Positions 1 through 6,135 of a stretch of 12,109 nt of DNA are shown here, one piece after another (positions within the stretch are counted from its first letter, which is position 1; each line of letters begins with the position of its first letter). The position numbers were made by a program, and so were the translations under genes. The DNA is from Actinomycetota bacterium (GTDB taxonomy: Bacteria > Actinomycetota > Actinomycetes > UBA12327), in contig DPWC01000151.1 of assembly GCA_003529305.1 (NCBI GenBank), forward strand, positions 1 through 12,109, written 5' to 3'. Below the pieces are notes generated by a model, which worked only from the letters and a program-made list of their open reading frames with translations, searched no databases and was not told where the DNA came from.

Positions 1-696
1 CTGCGCGATGCCGGCGATCCAGTGGAACTGGCTCGACGGTATGACGCCGAAGGCGCCGACGAGTTGATCTTTCTGGACATCACCGCGAGTTCAGGTCAGC
101 GTGCGACCACGCTGCAGGCGGTCACCGCCACGGCAGAGCAGGTCTTCATCCCGCTGACAGTGGGCGGTGGAGTGCGCTCGGTGGACGATGTCGATGCCTT
201 GTTGCGCGCGGGTGCCGACAAAGTGGGAATCAACACGGCCGCTGTTGCTGAGCCGGACCTGCTCGATCGGGTGGCCGATCGATTTGGTGATCAAGTGCTG
301 GTGCTGTCGATCGATGCGCGCCGGTGCGCCCCACAGAGCCCGACGGAATCAGGATTCGAAGTCACCACTCATGGCGGCCGCACGGGAACAGGCATCGATG
401 CGGTGGCCTGGGCTGCAGAGGCCGTTCGGCGCGGCGCTGGTGAGATCCTGCTCAACTCGATGGACGCTGATGGCACGAAAGCGGGCTATGACCTCGCCAT
501 GATCACAGCGGTTCGCCGTGAGGTGTCGGTTCCACTGATTGCCTCAGGGGGAGCCGGTGTGCTCGCGGATTTCGCTCCGGCCGTATCGGCAGGAGCAGAC
601 GCGGTGCTAGCCGCAAGCGTCCTGCACTTCGGCGAGCTCACGATCAAGGCCATCAAGGACGAGTTGGCTGAGCAAGGCGTGACCGTCAGGCACTAG
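1..696 (+). CDS. hisF: Imidazole glycerol phosphate synthase cyclase subunit HisF (5' end cut by window edge)
   Basis: HisF takes ammonia from its partner HisH and converts PRFAR to imidazole glycerol phosphate and AICAR, a cytosolic step of histidine synthesis. The frame is open from base 1; 231 residues are visible and about 25 N-terminal ones, including the first catalytic Asp (Asp11 in Thermotoga), lie outside. A (beta/alpha)8 barrel of HisF type is clear: LDITASS, the phosphate-binding TVGGGVRS, the second catalytic Asp in LSIDARR (visible residue 105, equivalent to Asp130), GAGEILLNSMDADGTKAGYD, PLIASGGAG and ALAASVLHF. The loop after SIDARR is about six residues longer than in Thermotoga, which I believe is usual in Actinobacteria. 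The GTG at 22 is an internal codon, not the start. The gene ends TAG at 694-696, facing the next gene tail to tail. Confidence 0.97.
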   Translation: MRDAGDPVELARRYDAEGADELIFLDITASSGQRATTLQAVTATAEQVFIPLTVGGGVRSVDDVDALLRAGADKVGINTAAVAEPDLLDRVADRFGDQVLVLSIDARRCAPQSPTESGFEVTTHGGRTGTGIDAVAWAAEAVRRGAGEILLNSMDADGTKAGYDLAMITAVRREVSVPLIASGGAGVLADFAPAVSAGADAVLAASVLHFGELTIKAIKDELAEQGVTVRH

Positions 697-720
697 CCGG
701 CAAGGATGGCTGCAGCAGAC

Positions 721-750
721 GGTCAAATGCCAAACGAGGCACTTTTGACC
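721..750. terminator. Stem-loop at the hisF / TIGR03085 convergence point, possible bidirectional terminator
   Basis: GGTCAAA (721-727) pairs with TTTGACC (744-750) and TGCC (728-731) with GGCA (738-741), giving an 11-bp stem interrupted by a two-base bulge (742-743) and closed by a six-base loop. It begins 24 bases after the hisF stop and covers the TGA stop of the minus-strand gene. No T-run follows on either strand, so it is not a textbook intrinsic terminator. Many actinobacterial terminators lack a clear U-tract, and the position between two converging genes supports the role. Confidence 0.45.
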
Positions 751-1415
751 GCTGCGACATCGGCTTGCGCACCACTGAATTCAGCCCGGTGTTCATGGCG
801 GCCATAGGCGAGCATGACCAAGTCAATGACGGAACCAGTAATCGTGACGGTGCCGGCACCGGGCGTTCCCTGTGCGGCGTGCAGACGATCTCCGTTCGCC
901 CTCACGAGGTCGATAGCTACCGGGCTGGACTTCATCAATCGCGGGGCGAACTGATGGAGTTTCGCCCAGAGGTCGTTCTCGAATTCCGCGTCCACATTTC
1001 GTGGCTGCCAGCCGGGTTGCGCGCGCAGAAGGTCTTCATGATGAACGAGATATTCGATCGTGTTCGCTAAGGCGTCGACCTTGGTCAAGCGCATCATCGA
1101 TCCACGCGGAGGACCACTGCGGATACGCATGATCACATCGCTCCATGGTCGCTGCGTGGCCTTGTCTTGAGCCCGCGCGGTATATCCGCGGGCCGCAGGA
1201 ATCATGATCCCGATGGCGGCGTCAGGGCGTCCTTCACGCACGATCAAGTGGCCGGCAAGATCCTTGGCAGTCCAGCCCTCGCACAGAGTAGGTGCCTGCG
1301 GACCAAGCCTTTCCAAGGCGTCGCACAGTCCTGCTCGTTCGCTCTGTGCCCAGTAGTTCTGCGGGTGGCCAGCTTTGTCATCGCGGGCCGGCGGATTGGG
1401 GCTCTGACTTGTCAT
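723..1415 (-). CDS. TIGR03085 family metal-binding protein (DinB / mycothiol-dependent maleylpyruvate isomerase-like fold)
   Basis: A 230-residue protein whose N-terminal half matches the actinobacterial TIGR03085 family: ERAGLCDAL (26-34), LCEGWTAKDLAGHL (44-57) and EGRPDAAIG (61-69), then EYLVHHEDLLRA (121-132). His56 and His125/126 sit where DinB and MDMPI_N proteins place their divalent-metal ligands. Members are presumed cytosolic thiol- or metal-dependent enzymes, but I know of no defined substrate. The first 20 or so residues are polar, Pro-rich and probably disordered. It lies opposite to the flanking his genes, between hisF and hisI. No Shine-Dalgarno sequence precedes the ATG at 1415, and a TANNNT box lies 7 bases upstream, suggesting a leaderless mRNA. 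The family call is fairly sure; the biochemical role is unknown. Confidence 0.88.
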   Translation of the reverse strand: MTSQSPNPPARDDKAGHPQNYWAQSERAGLCDALERLGPQAPTLCEGWTAKDLAGHLIVREGRPDAAIGIMIPAARGYTARAQDKATQRPWSDVIMRIRSGPPRGSMMRLTKVDALANTIEYLVHHEDLLRAQPGWQPRNVDAEFENDLWAKLHQFAPRLMKSSPVAIDLVRANGDRLHAAQGTPGAGTVTITGSVIDLVMLAYGRHEHRAEFSGAQADVAAVKSASFGI

Positions 1416-1422
1416 ACCCGCA

Positions 1423-1428
1423 ACGCTA
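1423..1428 (-). promoter_or_regulatory. Candidate -10 box for a leaderless TIGR03085 transcript
   Basis: Read on the minus strand the box is TAGCGT, fitting the actinobacterial TANNNT -10 pattern, and the ATG follows after 7 bases. That would put transcription initiation at the A of the start codon. Lack of a Shine-Dalgarno sequence there agrees. I see no convincing -35 element. Confidence 0.35.
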
Positions 1429-1439
1429 CGGCGTCACAG

Positions 1440-1466
1440 CCGACCCGGCACTCCGGCCAGCGTCGG
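1440..1466 (+). promoter_or_regulatory. Stem-loop in the hisI leader
   Basis: CCGAC (1440-1444) pairs with GTCGG (1462-1466), enclosing an inner CCGG-cact-CCGG hairpin (1445-1456) and a five-base bulge. It ends 11 bases before the hisI ribosome-binding site, between the divergent starts. It could be a leader structure or an operator; the sequence alone does not decide. Confidence 0.25.
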
Positions 1467-1477
1467 TACGCCCGAGC

Positions 1478-1483
1478 AGGAGG
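1478..1483 (+). promoter_or_regulatory. hisI Shine-Dalgarno AGGAGG with two competing ATGs
   Basis: AGGAGG is 4 bases before an out-of-frame ATG at 1488 and 12 bases before the in-frame hisI ATG at 1496. Other strong sites in the window use 4 to 7 bases, so the hisI start has an unusually long spacer. Protein similarity nevertheless fixes the frame and start near 1496, with no other in-frame start codon between. Confidence 0.6.
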
Positions 1484-1495
1484 CACAATGGGGCC

Positions 1496-1828
1496 ATGGA
1501 GCAACAGGTGGCCTTTAATGATCAAGGCTTGGTCGCTGTTGTTGTGCAGGACAACTCGACTCGTGAAGTCTTGATGGTCGCTTGGATGAACAGCGAAGCG
1601 CTGCAATTGACCTTGAGCACGGGCGAGGCGACCTACTTTTCCCGAAGCAGGCAGGAGATCTGGCGAAAGGGCGCCACTTCTGGGAATACCCAGCAGGTGG
1701 TGTCGATCAATCATGACTGTGATGGCGATGCTCTGCTGATGCTTGTTGAGCAGACGGGTGTGGCCTGTCACACCGGTACGACGAGTTGTTTCACGGACCG
1801 TTCGCTGACTCATCCGACGCGGGACTGA
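1496..1828 (+). CDS. hisI: Phosphoribosyl-AMP cyclohydrolase HisI
   Basis: HisI opens the adenine ring of phosphoribosyl-AMP in histidine synthesis, a cytosolic zinc and magnesium enzyme. At 110 residues this is the stand-alone cyclohydrolase, with no fused HisE domain. Visible motifs are VLMVAWMN (25-32), TYFSRSR, EIWRKGATSGN (54-64), the magnesium-binding Asp74, Asp76 and Asp78 in HDCDGDALL, and the zinc ligands Cys75, Cys91 (ACHTG) and Cys98 (SCF). The start is the first ATG in frame after the AGGAGG at 1478; longer readings would run through the divergent gene's start. It heads a long same-strand run, with trpE beginning 3 or 33 bases after its TGA. Separated from hisF by a reversed gene, it is more likely transcribed with trpE than with hisF. 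Confidence 0.96.
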   Translation: MEQQVAFNDQGLVAVVVQDNSTREVLMVAWMNSEALQLTLSTGEATYFSRSRQEIWRKGATSGNTQQVVSINHDCDGDALLMLVEQTGVACHTGTTSCFTDRSLTHPTRD

Positions 1829-1861
1829 CTCGTGGTCGCTACCGAACGATCAGCAGGTGCC

Positions 1862-3448
1862 ATGCCCACCGACTCCGATTCCCCCGATCTCTCGGGTTTT
1901 CGTGAACTCGCCAGCGATCGACGAGTCATTCCGGTGGTGCGTCGGCGGCCAGCCCATGGCGTGACCCCTGTGGAGTTATACAAAGCGCTCTCAGGTGAGC
2001 GTGGCGGTACATTTCTTCTGGAGTCCGCCGAAAAAGGGGTGTGGTCGCGCTACTCGTTTGTGGGTGCGCGGGCGCAGGCCATGCTCACTGAGCACGAGGG
2101 TCAGGCGGTCTGGCTTGGAGATCCCCCTGCCGGTGTGCCTGTTGAGGGCACCCCACTTGATGTTCTGCGGGCAGTGTTGGAGGTACTGCACACGGAGCCG
2201 TTTCCGGGTTTGCCACCACTGACCGGTGGGATGGTGGGCGCGATTGGGTATGACGCGGTCCGCCGACTAGAGCGGCTGCCCGAATTGGCGCACGATGATC
2301 TGCAACTGCCGGAATTGGCGATGTTGCTGGCCACCGACTTAGCGGTGTTGGATCACGAACTCAATGAGGTCCTGCTGATCGCCAACGCTGTGAATCATGA
2401 CGGCACCAACGAGCGTGTCGATGATGCGTGGGCCGGCGCAGTGGAGCGCTTGGATGCGTTGGATACCAAGCTGGCCACCCTGATCAGAAACGGTGGGTTT
2501 GTCTCGCCTGGTGACGCCCAGAAGACCGCATCGCCACCGATCGACGAAACGGTAGAGACCACAGCGCTTGAGGCGCTGATGGAACAGGCGCAGCGCAATC
2601 AATCGGCGGAGTACTTTCAGGGTCTCGTGGAGCGCGCACGAGAGGAGATTGAATCTGGTGAGGCCTTTCAGATTGTGCTGAGTCAGCGCTTCAGCGTGCC
2701 GTGCCAGGCGTCGGCCATCGAGGTGTATGCCGAACTTCGGCGGTCAAACCCCAGTCCCTACATGTACCTGATCCGCTTTGAGGGCACGCCGACGCGAGCG
2801 GCATTTGATGTGGTCGGGTCAAGTCCAGAGGCCTTGGTGACGGTTAAGGCTGGCAAGGCCGTGATGCATCCGATTGCGGGAAGTCGACCGCGCGGCGCCA
2901 CTGCGGACGAGGACAGCGCTTTGGAGAGCGAACTCTTGGCTGACCCGAAAGAGCGCGCCGAGCACTTGATGCTGGTCGATCTGGGCCGTAACGACCTTGG
3001 GCGAGTGTGTGTGCCTGGGTCCGTGGAAGTGTCAGAGTTCATGGCCATCGAGCGTTTCTCACACATCATGCACATCGTCTCGACGGTGGAAGGTCAGGTG
3101 GCCTCCGGCCACGACGGATTGTCGGTGCTGACAGCGTGCTTTCCTGCGGGCACCTTGTCCGGCGCACCCAAACCGCGTGCCATGGAAATCATTGAGGAAC
3201 TGGAGCCAACGCGTCGTGGCATCTACGGCGGTGTCGTGGGGTACTTGGACTTCGCTGGTGATGTGGACACGGCCATCGCGATTCGAACGGCCGTTCTGCA
3301 AGGTGGTATCGCCCATGTGCAGGCCGGCGCAGGGCTCGTTGCCGATTCGGATGCGGCAGCGGAGGAGGCCGAATGTCGACACAAGGCGGCCGCCGCATTG
3401 CGTGCCGTCGCGGTTGCTTCGAGTCGACGCCAGCAGGAAAGTTCATAA
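1862..3448 (+). CDS. trpE: Anthranilate synthase component I
   Basis: TrpE turns chorismate plus ammonia into anthranilate, the first committed step to tryptophan. The glutaminase partner TrpG is not in this window. From the ATG at 1862 it has 528 residues, normal for the family. The N-terminal domain has FLLESAE (51-57), the conserved region that binds feedback tryptophan, followed by SRYSFVG. The chorismate-binding domain (about 250-505) has EEIESGEAFQIVLSQRF, VVGSSPEALV, IAGSRPRG (338-345), LVDLGRNDLGR, HIMHIVSTVEG, FPAGTLSGAPK and VQAGAGLVADS. A GTG at 1832, 3 bases after the hisI stop, is a possible longer start (538 residues) but has no Shine-Dalgarno sequence. The ATG has only a weak AGG. 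I see no Trp-rich leader peptide upstream. Confidence 0.96.
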   Translation: MPTDSDSPDLSGFRELASDRRVIPVVRRRPAHGVTPVELYKALSGERGGTFLLESAEKGVWSRYSFVGARAQAMLTEHEGQAVWLGDPPAGVPVEGTPLDVLRAVLEVLHTEPFPGLPPLTGGMVGAIGYDAVRRLERLPELAHDDLQLPELAMLLATDLAVLDHELNEVLLIANAVNHDGTNERVDDAWAGAVERLDALDTKLATLIRNGGFVSPGDAQKTASPPIDETVETTALEALMEQAQRNQSAEYFQGLVERAREEIESGEAFQIVLSQRFSVPCQASAIEVYAELRRSNPSPYMYLIRFEGTPTRAAFDVVGSSPEALVTVKAGKAVMHPIAGSRPRGATADEDSALESELLADPKERAEHLMLVDLGRNDLGRVCVPGSVEVSEFMAIERFSHIMHIVSTVEGQVASGHDGLSVLTACFPAGTLSGAPKPRAMEIIEELEPTRRGIYGGVVGYLDFAGDVDTAIAIRTAVLQGGIAHVQAGAGLVADSDAAAEEAECRHKAAAALRAVAVASSRRQQESS

Positions 3449-3452
3449 GGCA

Positions 3453-4037
3453 ATGCGCCGCTGGAGCAAAGGCGCTGCGGCTGCCGTGGTCGCGGCTCTG
3501 TCGGGGCTGATCGCGTTGTTGGTGGGTCAGGTATGGATCACCGGTAGCGCGGCTCGGTCGGGATTGCCGACCATCACCGTCAGTGCCTCGGGCCGGGAAT
3601 GCGCTCCTTCGGTTGGAGCCGCTGCGTTGGTCGGTCTCGTCGTTGCCGGTGGCGTGGTGTTGATGGGTCAGATTGGTCGGCGCTTCGCGGCGGGAGCTGG
3701 AGCCGTTGTCGCTGCGGTCGCCGCGGTAGCCACGGGCGGCGTGCTGCTCGATCCACTCAACGCCGTGCGTCAAGCGGGGACAACTGCGATCACGGTCACG
3801 GCCGTGAGTGCGGCGACCATTCGGCCCGTGGTCTGGATCGTTCTGCTGTTGTTAATTGCGCTCGTCGGCGTATTACTCGTCATTGTTGGCGGTGCACGGG
3901 CCAGCACCCCATCTGCTGCGAAATCGGTGCCTGACGCAGAGCTCGCCGCTGGCCGTCGCCATGGTGAATCAGTGGATCACGCACGACAGATCTGGGACGC
4001 GCTGGATCATGGAGTGGACCCCACCGTGGAGCGCTGA
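3453..4037 (+). CDS. Trp biosynthesis-associated membrane protein (TIGR02234 / Trp_oprn_chp family)
   Basis: A 194-residue protein with four predicted transmembrane helices (about 8-29, 53-73, 78-99, 124-148). A polar loop follows helix 1, and the charged C-terminal tail ends in WDALDHGVDPT (181-191), a pattern I recognise from the actinobacterial Trp-operon membrane protein family. That family is defined by position beside trpE; no function is established. Transport of tryptophan or a precursor, or an envelope role unrelated to the pathway, are both possible. The ATG lies 4 bases after the trpE stop, with AGGAAAG at 3435-3441, so translation is probably coupled to trpE. Longer readings of the frame upstream are inside trpE and rejected. 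Confidence 0.85.
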   Translation: MRRWSKGAAAAVVAALSGLIALLVGQVWITGSAARSGLPTITVSASGRECAPSVGAAALVGLVVAGGVVLMGQIGRRFAAGAGAVVAAVAAVATGGVLLDPLNAVRQAGTTAITVTAVSAATIRPVVWIVLLLLIALVGVLLVIVGGARASTPSAAKSVPDAELAAGRRHGESVDHARQIWDALDHGVDPTVER

Positions 4038-4110
4038 CACAATGCGAACTGCGTTGAAGGGTGTGCAAAGGCCGCACCATCACGGCGATTAATGAGCAGG
4101 GAGTTCAGGC

Positions 4111-4326
4111 ATGTCACAGGAGCATGACGACCACGGCAATACCGTCGCTGCGTGGACCCTGGTGGCCATCGTCATCGTGGGATGCACGATTGGCAGCGTG
4201 GGATTCATCGTTGCTCAGCCACCGCTGGTGATCGTCGGTACCGTCGTAGCGTTGCTCGGTGTCGTCGTCGGCAAAGTCCTACAGATGATGGGGCTCGGTA
4301 AACGACAGGTGTCGCCCGACGCGTGA
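4111..4326 (+). CDS. HGxxPAAW-like small membrane protein
   Basis: A 71-residue protein: a short acidic, His-containing N-terminus, then HGNTVAAW (8-15) leading into two transmembrane helices (about 15-34 and 39-60) and a basic, polar tail. Actinobacteria often carry a small HGxxPAAW-motif protein between the Trp-operon membrane protein and trpC, and both length and place fit. Here the motif's proline is valine, while His, Gly and the final AAW are kept. Function of the family is unknown. GGGAG at 4099-4103 is 7 bases before the ATG. The 73 bases before it, after the TIGR02234-type gene, hold no other gene I can support. Confidence 0.8.
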   Translation: MSQEHDDHGNTVAAWTLVAIVIVGCTIGSVGFIVAQPPLVIVGTVVALLGVVVGKVLQMMGLGKRQVSPDA

Positions 4327-4335
4327 TCCGTCGGG
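4315..4335 (+). terminator. GC-rich stem-loop over the stop codon of the HGxxPAAW-like gene
   Basis: CCCGACG (4315-4321) pairs perfectly with CGTCGGG (4329-4335) around a seven-base loop containing the TGA stop (4324-4326). No T-run follows. It could be a partial terminator or an RNA end-stabilising hairpin that sets different mRNA levels upstream and downstream. Confidence 0.35.
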
Positions 4336-4380
4336 GGAGCAGATCATGACCGGCGTGATGTCGCAGATCGAGGAGGGTCA

Positions 4381-4803
4381 GTGAGTACTTCGTCAGAGAT
4401 GCCTGATCCCACGAGTGGCGGCGCGCCGCCACCGGTTCCGCCGGCGGAGGTCGACGGCTCTATTCCACCGCCACCCCCTCCGGTCTATGGCGCTCCGGCC
4501 GGCTTCGGAATGCCCGTGGCTGCTCCACCGCCGAACTACCTTGCGTGGGCCATCGTCACCACCTTGCTGTGCTTCTGGCCCCTTGGCATCGTGGCGATCG
4601 TGTTCGCTGCGCAGGTAAATACCAAGTGGGCGGCCGGTGATGTTCTAGGAGCACAAAATGCTTCACGGCAAGCCCGAACCTTCACGATTGTGGCTGCCGT
4701 CATTGGTGCACTAATTGTTCCCATCGTGGTGTTCTTCTGGATCATCGCAGTGGCTGCTGGTAGCAGTGGAGCGGGAAGTGGTTCCAGCGGCTTCGGTCTC
4801 TAG
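4381..4803 (+). CDS. CD225/dispanin family membrane protein
   Basis: A 140-residue protein in three parts. The N-terminus (1-52) is rich in Pro, Gly and Ala, including a run of six prolines. The CD225/dispanin-like core (53-126) has NYLAWAIVTTLLCFWPLGI in the first hydrophobic segment, AIVFAAQVNTKWAAGD, then AQNASRQARTF before a second membrane helix (about 102-126). A Gly/Ser tail closes it. The same fold occurs in animal IFITM proteins; bacterial members have no settled role. Translation starts at GTG 4381, 4 bases after a perfect AGGAGG (4371-4376); the ATG at 4399 is an alternative. The 3' end overlaps the next gene's proposed start. Finding it inside a trp gene run is not explained by the pathway. 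Confidence 0.85.
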   Translation: MSTSSEMPDPTSGGAPPPVPPAEVDGSIPPPPPPVYGAPAGFGMPVAAPPPNYLAWAIVTTLLCFWPLGIVAIVFAAQVNTKWAAGDVLGAQNASRQARTFTIVAAVIGALIVPIVVFFWIIAVAAGSSGAGSGSSGFGL

Positions 4804-5227
4804 GAGTTCATGGTCGCCACTAGCGGGTCCGGTTGTTGTGGGCGCGGCTGCTGGCGCCTTAGCCGTGTGTCTGCTGATTCGTGATCCCGCTGTGCCCGGT
4901 GCCTATCCGCTGTGCCCTTTTCGCGCCATTACGGGCTGGGATTGCCCTGGTTGTGGCGCGTTGCGAGCGTTGGCTGACTTGTGTCGTGGAGATCTTGCTG
5001 GGGCCATCGATCGAAACCTGTTGGTCGTAGCGATGCTGCCCTACCTGCTGTGGCGGTGGGGTATCTGGGCCTGGTCGGGTTGGCAAGAGAGCAGGGGACA
5101 GCCACCACCTCGGATTCCTCAGGCGTCGACGACACTGATCGTGCTGCTATGCATCGTTGTTCTGGCCTTTTGGGTAGTCCGTAACATCCCCGGCGTTCCT
5201 GTGCTGGCATCGACCGTTACCGGATGA
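4778..5227 (+). CDS. DUF2752 family membrane protein
   Basis: A 149-residue reading with about three hydrophobic helices (16-34, 78-99, 118-134) and the DUF2752 core between the first two: CPFRAITGWDCPGCGALRAL (46-65). Cys46, Cys56 and Cys59 form a CPF...CPGC arrangement that could bind metal or form a disulfide; no function is known. The frame is fixed by this motif, but the start is uncertain. GTG 4778 has GGAG 6 bases before it and overlaps the CD225 gene by 26 bases. GTG 4838 is a shorter choice without a ribosome-binding site. The ATG at 4810, right after the CD225 stop with AGGAG, is out of frame. Overlap with CD225 suggests coupled translation, and the two may act as a pair. Confidence 0.8.
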   Translation: MVPAASVSRSSWSPLAGPVVVGAAAGALAVCLLIRDPAVPGAYPLCPFRAITGWDCPGCGALRALADLCRGDLAGAIDRNLLVVAMLPYLLWRWGIWAWSGWQESRGQPPPRIPQASTTLIVLLCIVVLAFWVVRNIPGVPVLASTVTG

Positions 5228-5322
5228 GGCCAACACCCCGGGCTGATCGAAATTGCTCCGCAGGCTCTACCGTGTTCCACACAGTCGGGCGCCACGACGC
5301 AAACCGTGAGTAGGAGCGCAGT
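5228..5322 (+). promoter_or_regulatory. trpC upstream region with a weak -10 candidate
   Basis: This 95-base gap is one of the larger ones in the run. TACCGT at 5268-5273 fits the actinobacterial TANNNT -10 pattern, but no good -35 lies at 16-18 bases. AGGAG at 5312-5316 is the trpC ribosome-binding site, 6 bases before the ATG. A 13-codon reading from GTG 5272 contains no Trp codons, so I see no trp leader peptide. An internal promoter for trpCBA is possible. Confidence 0.3.
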
Positions 5323-6135
5323 ATGAGCGTGCTGGACCAGATCGTTGCGGATGTCCGCAGTGATCTGGCTGTGCGTGAAGAGCAGGTCCCGCTGGCTGAC
5401 CTGAAGAAGCTCGCGGATGCCCACAGCGGTTCGCGAGATGCCTTTGCCGCGTTGTCGGCCAGTGGTGTCAGCGTGATTGCCGAGGTTAAGCGGCGAAGTC
5501 CCAGCAAGGGGGACTTGTCCGTCATCGCCGACCCGGCGGCGCTCGCCGAGCAGTATGCCGCCGGAGGGGCGCAGTGCATCAGCGTCTTGACCGAAGCTCG
5601 ACGCTTCGGCGGATCCTTGGATGACCTTGATGCGGTCCGGCGTGCGGTGGAGATACCCATCCTGCGCAAAGACTTCATTGTGACCAGCTATCAACTCTGG
5701 GAGGCCCGCGCCCACGGCGCTGACCTCGTCCTGCTGATTGTCGCGGCTCTAGAGCAGAGCGCTTTGGTGTCACTGATTGAACGGGCCGAATCCATCGGAT
5801 TGACACCACTGGTCGAGGTACACGATGTCGTCGAGGTTCACCGAGCCGTCGACGCGGGTGCTCGCATCATTGGTGTTAATGCGCGCGATCTGCGCACGCT
5901 TGAGGTGAATCCGGACACCTTCGCCACAGTGGCTCCAGCCATTCCCTCGGGAGTGTTGCGGGTCGCTGAATCCGGTGTGCGCGATCGGCACGATGTGATC
6001 AATCTGGCCGCTGCGGGTGCCGATGCTGTTCTGGTAGGGGAGGCTCTGGTGACAGCCGCCGATCCCCGGGCTGCTGTCGCTGAACTGGTGGCAGCTGGTG
6101 CACACCCTGCAGGCAAATCGATCCGGGAGGCGTGA
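5323..6135 (+). CDS. trpC: Indole-3-glycerol phosphate synthase
   Basis: TrpC closes the indole ring: CdRP to indole-3-glycerol phosphate with loss of CO2 and water. The 270-residue protein is a stand-alone barrel with all key residues: Glu54 and Lys56 in EVKRRSPSKG, catalytic Lys116 in LRKDF, Glu165 in LVEVHD, Asn186 in VNARDL and Ser217 in VAESGV. These align with Glu51, Lys53, Lys110, Glu159, Asn180 and Ser211 of the Sulfolobus enzyme at a constant offset of three, then six. It is not fused to TrpF, so phosphoribosylanthranilate isomerase must be elsewhere (probably PriA). The ATG has AGGAG at good spacing. The stop TGA shares one base with the trpB ATG. Confidence 0.97.
   Translation: MSVLDQIVADVRSDLAVREEQVPLADLKKLADAHSGSRDAFAALSASGVSVIAEVKRRSPSKGDLSVIADPAALAEQYAAGGAQCISVLTEARRFGGSLDDLDAVRRAVEIPILRKDFIVTSYQLWEARAHGADLVLLIVAALEQSALVSLIERAESIGLTPLVEVHDVVEVHRAVDAGARIIGVNARDLRTLEVNPDTFATVAPAIPSGVLRVAESGVRDRHDVINLAAAGADAVLVGEALVTAADPRAAVAELVAAGAHPAGKSIREA

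Noticed and set aside
3177..3452. Upstream extension of the TIGR02234-type frame into trpE
   Set aside because: These codons lie within conserved TrpE sequence in another frame; the ATG at 3453 starts the hydrophobic first helix as the family expects.
3856..4092. A 78-codon plus-strand frame overlapping the end of the TIGR02234-type gene
   Set aside because: It is mostly inside that gene in another frame, has no good ribosome-binding site, and shows no conserved pattern.
5272..5313. A 13-codon reading before trpC considered as a trp leader peptide
   Set aside because: It contains no Trp codons and I saw no terminator/antiterminator pair, so attenuation of the usual type is not supported.
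5119..5715. A 198-codon minus-strand open frame opposite the DUF2752 end and trpC start
   Set aside because: It overlaps conserved coding sequence of trpC on the other strand and has no family features.
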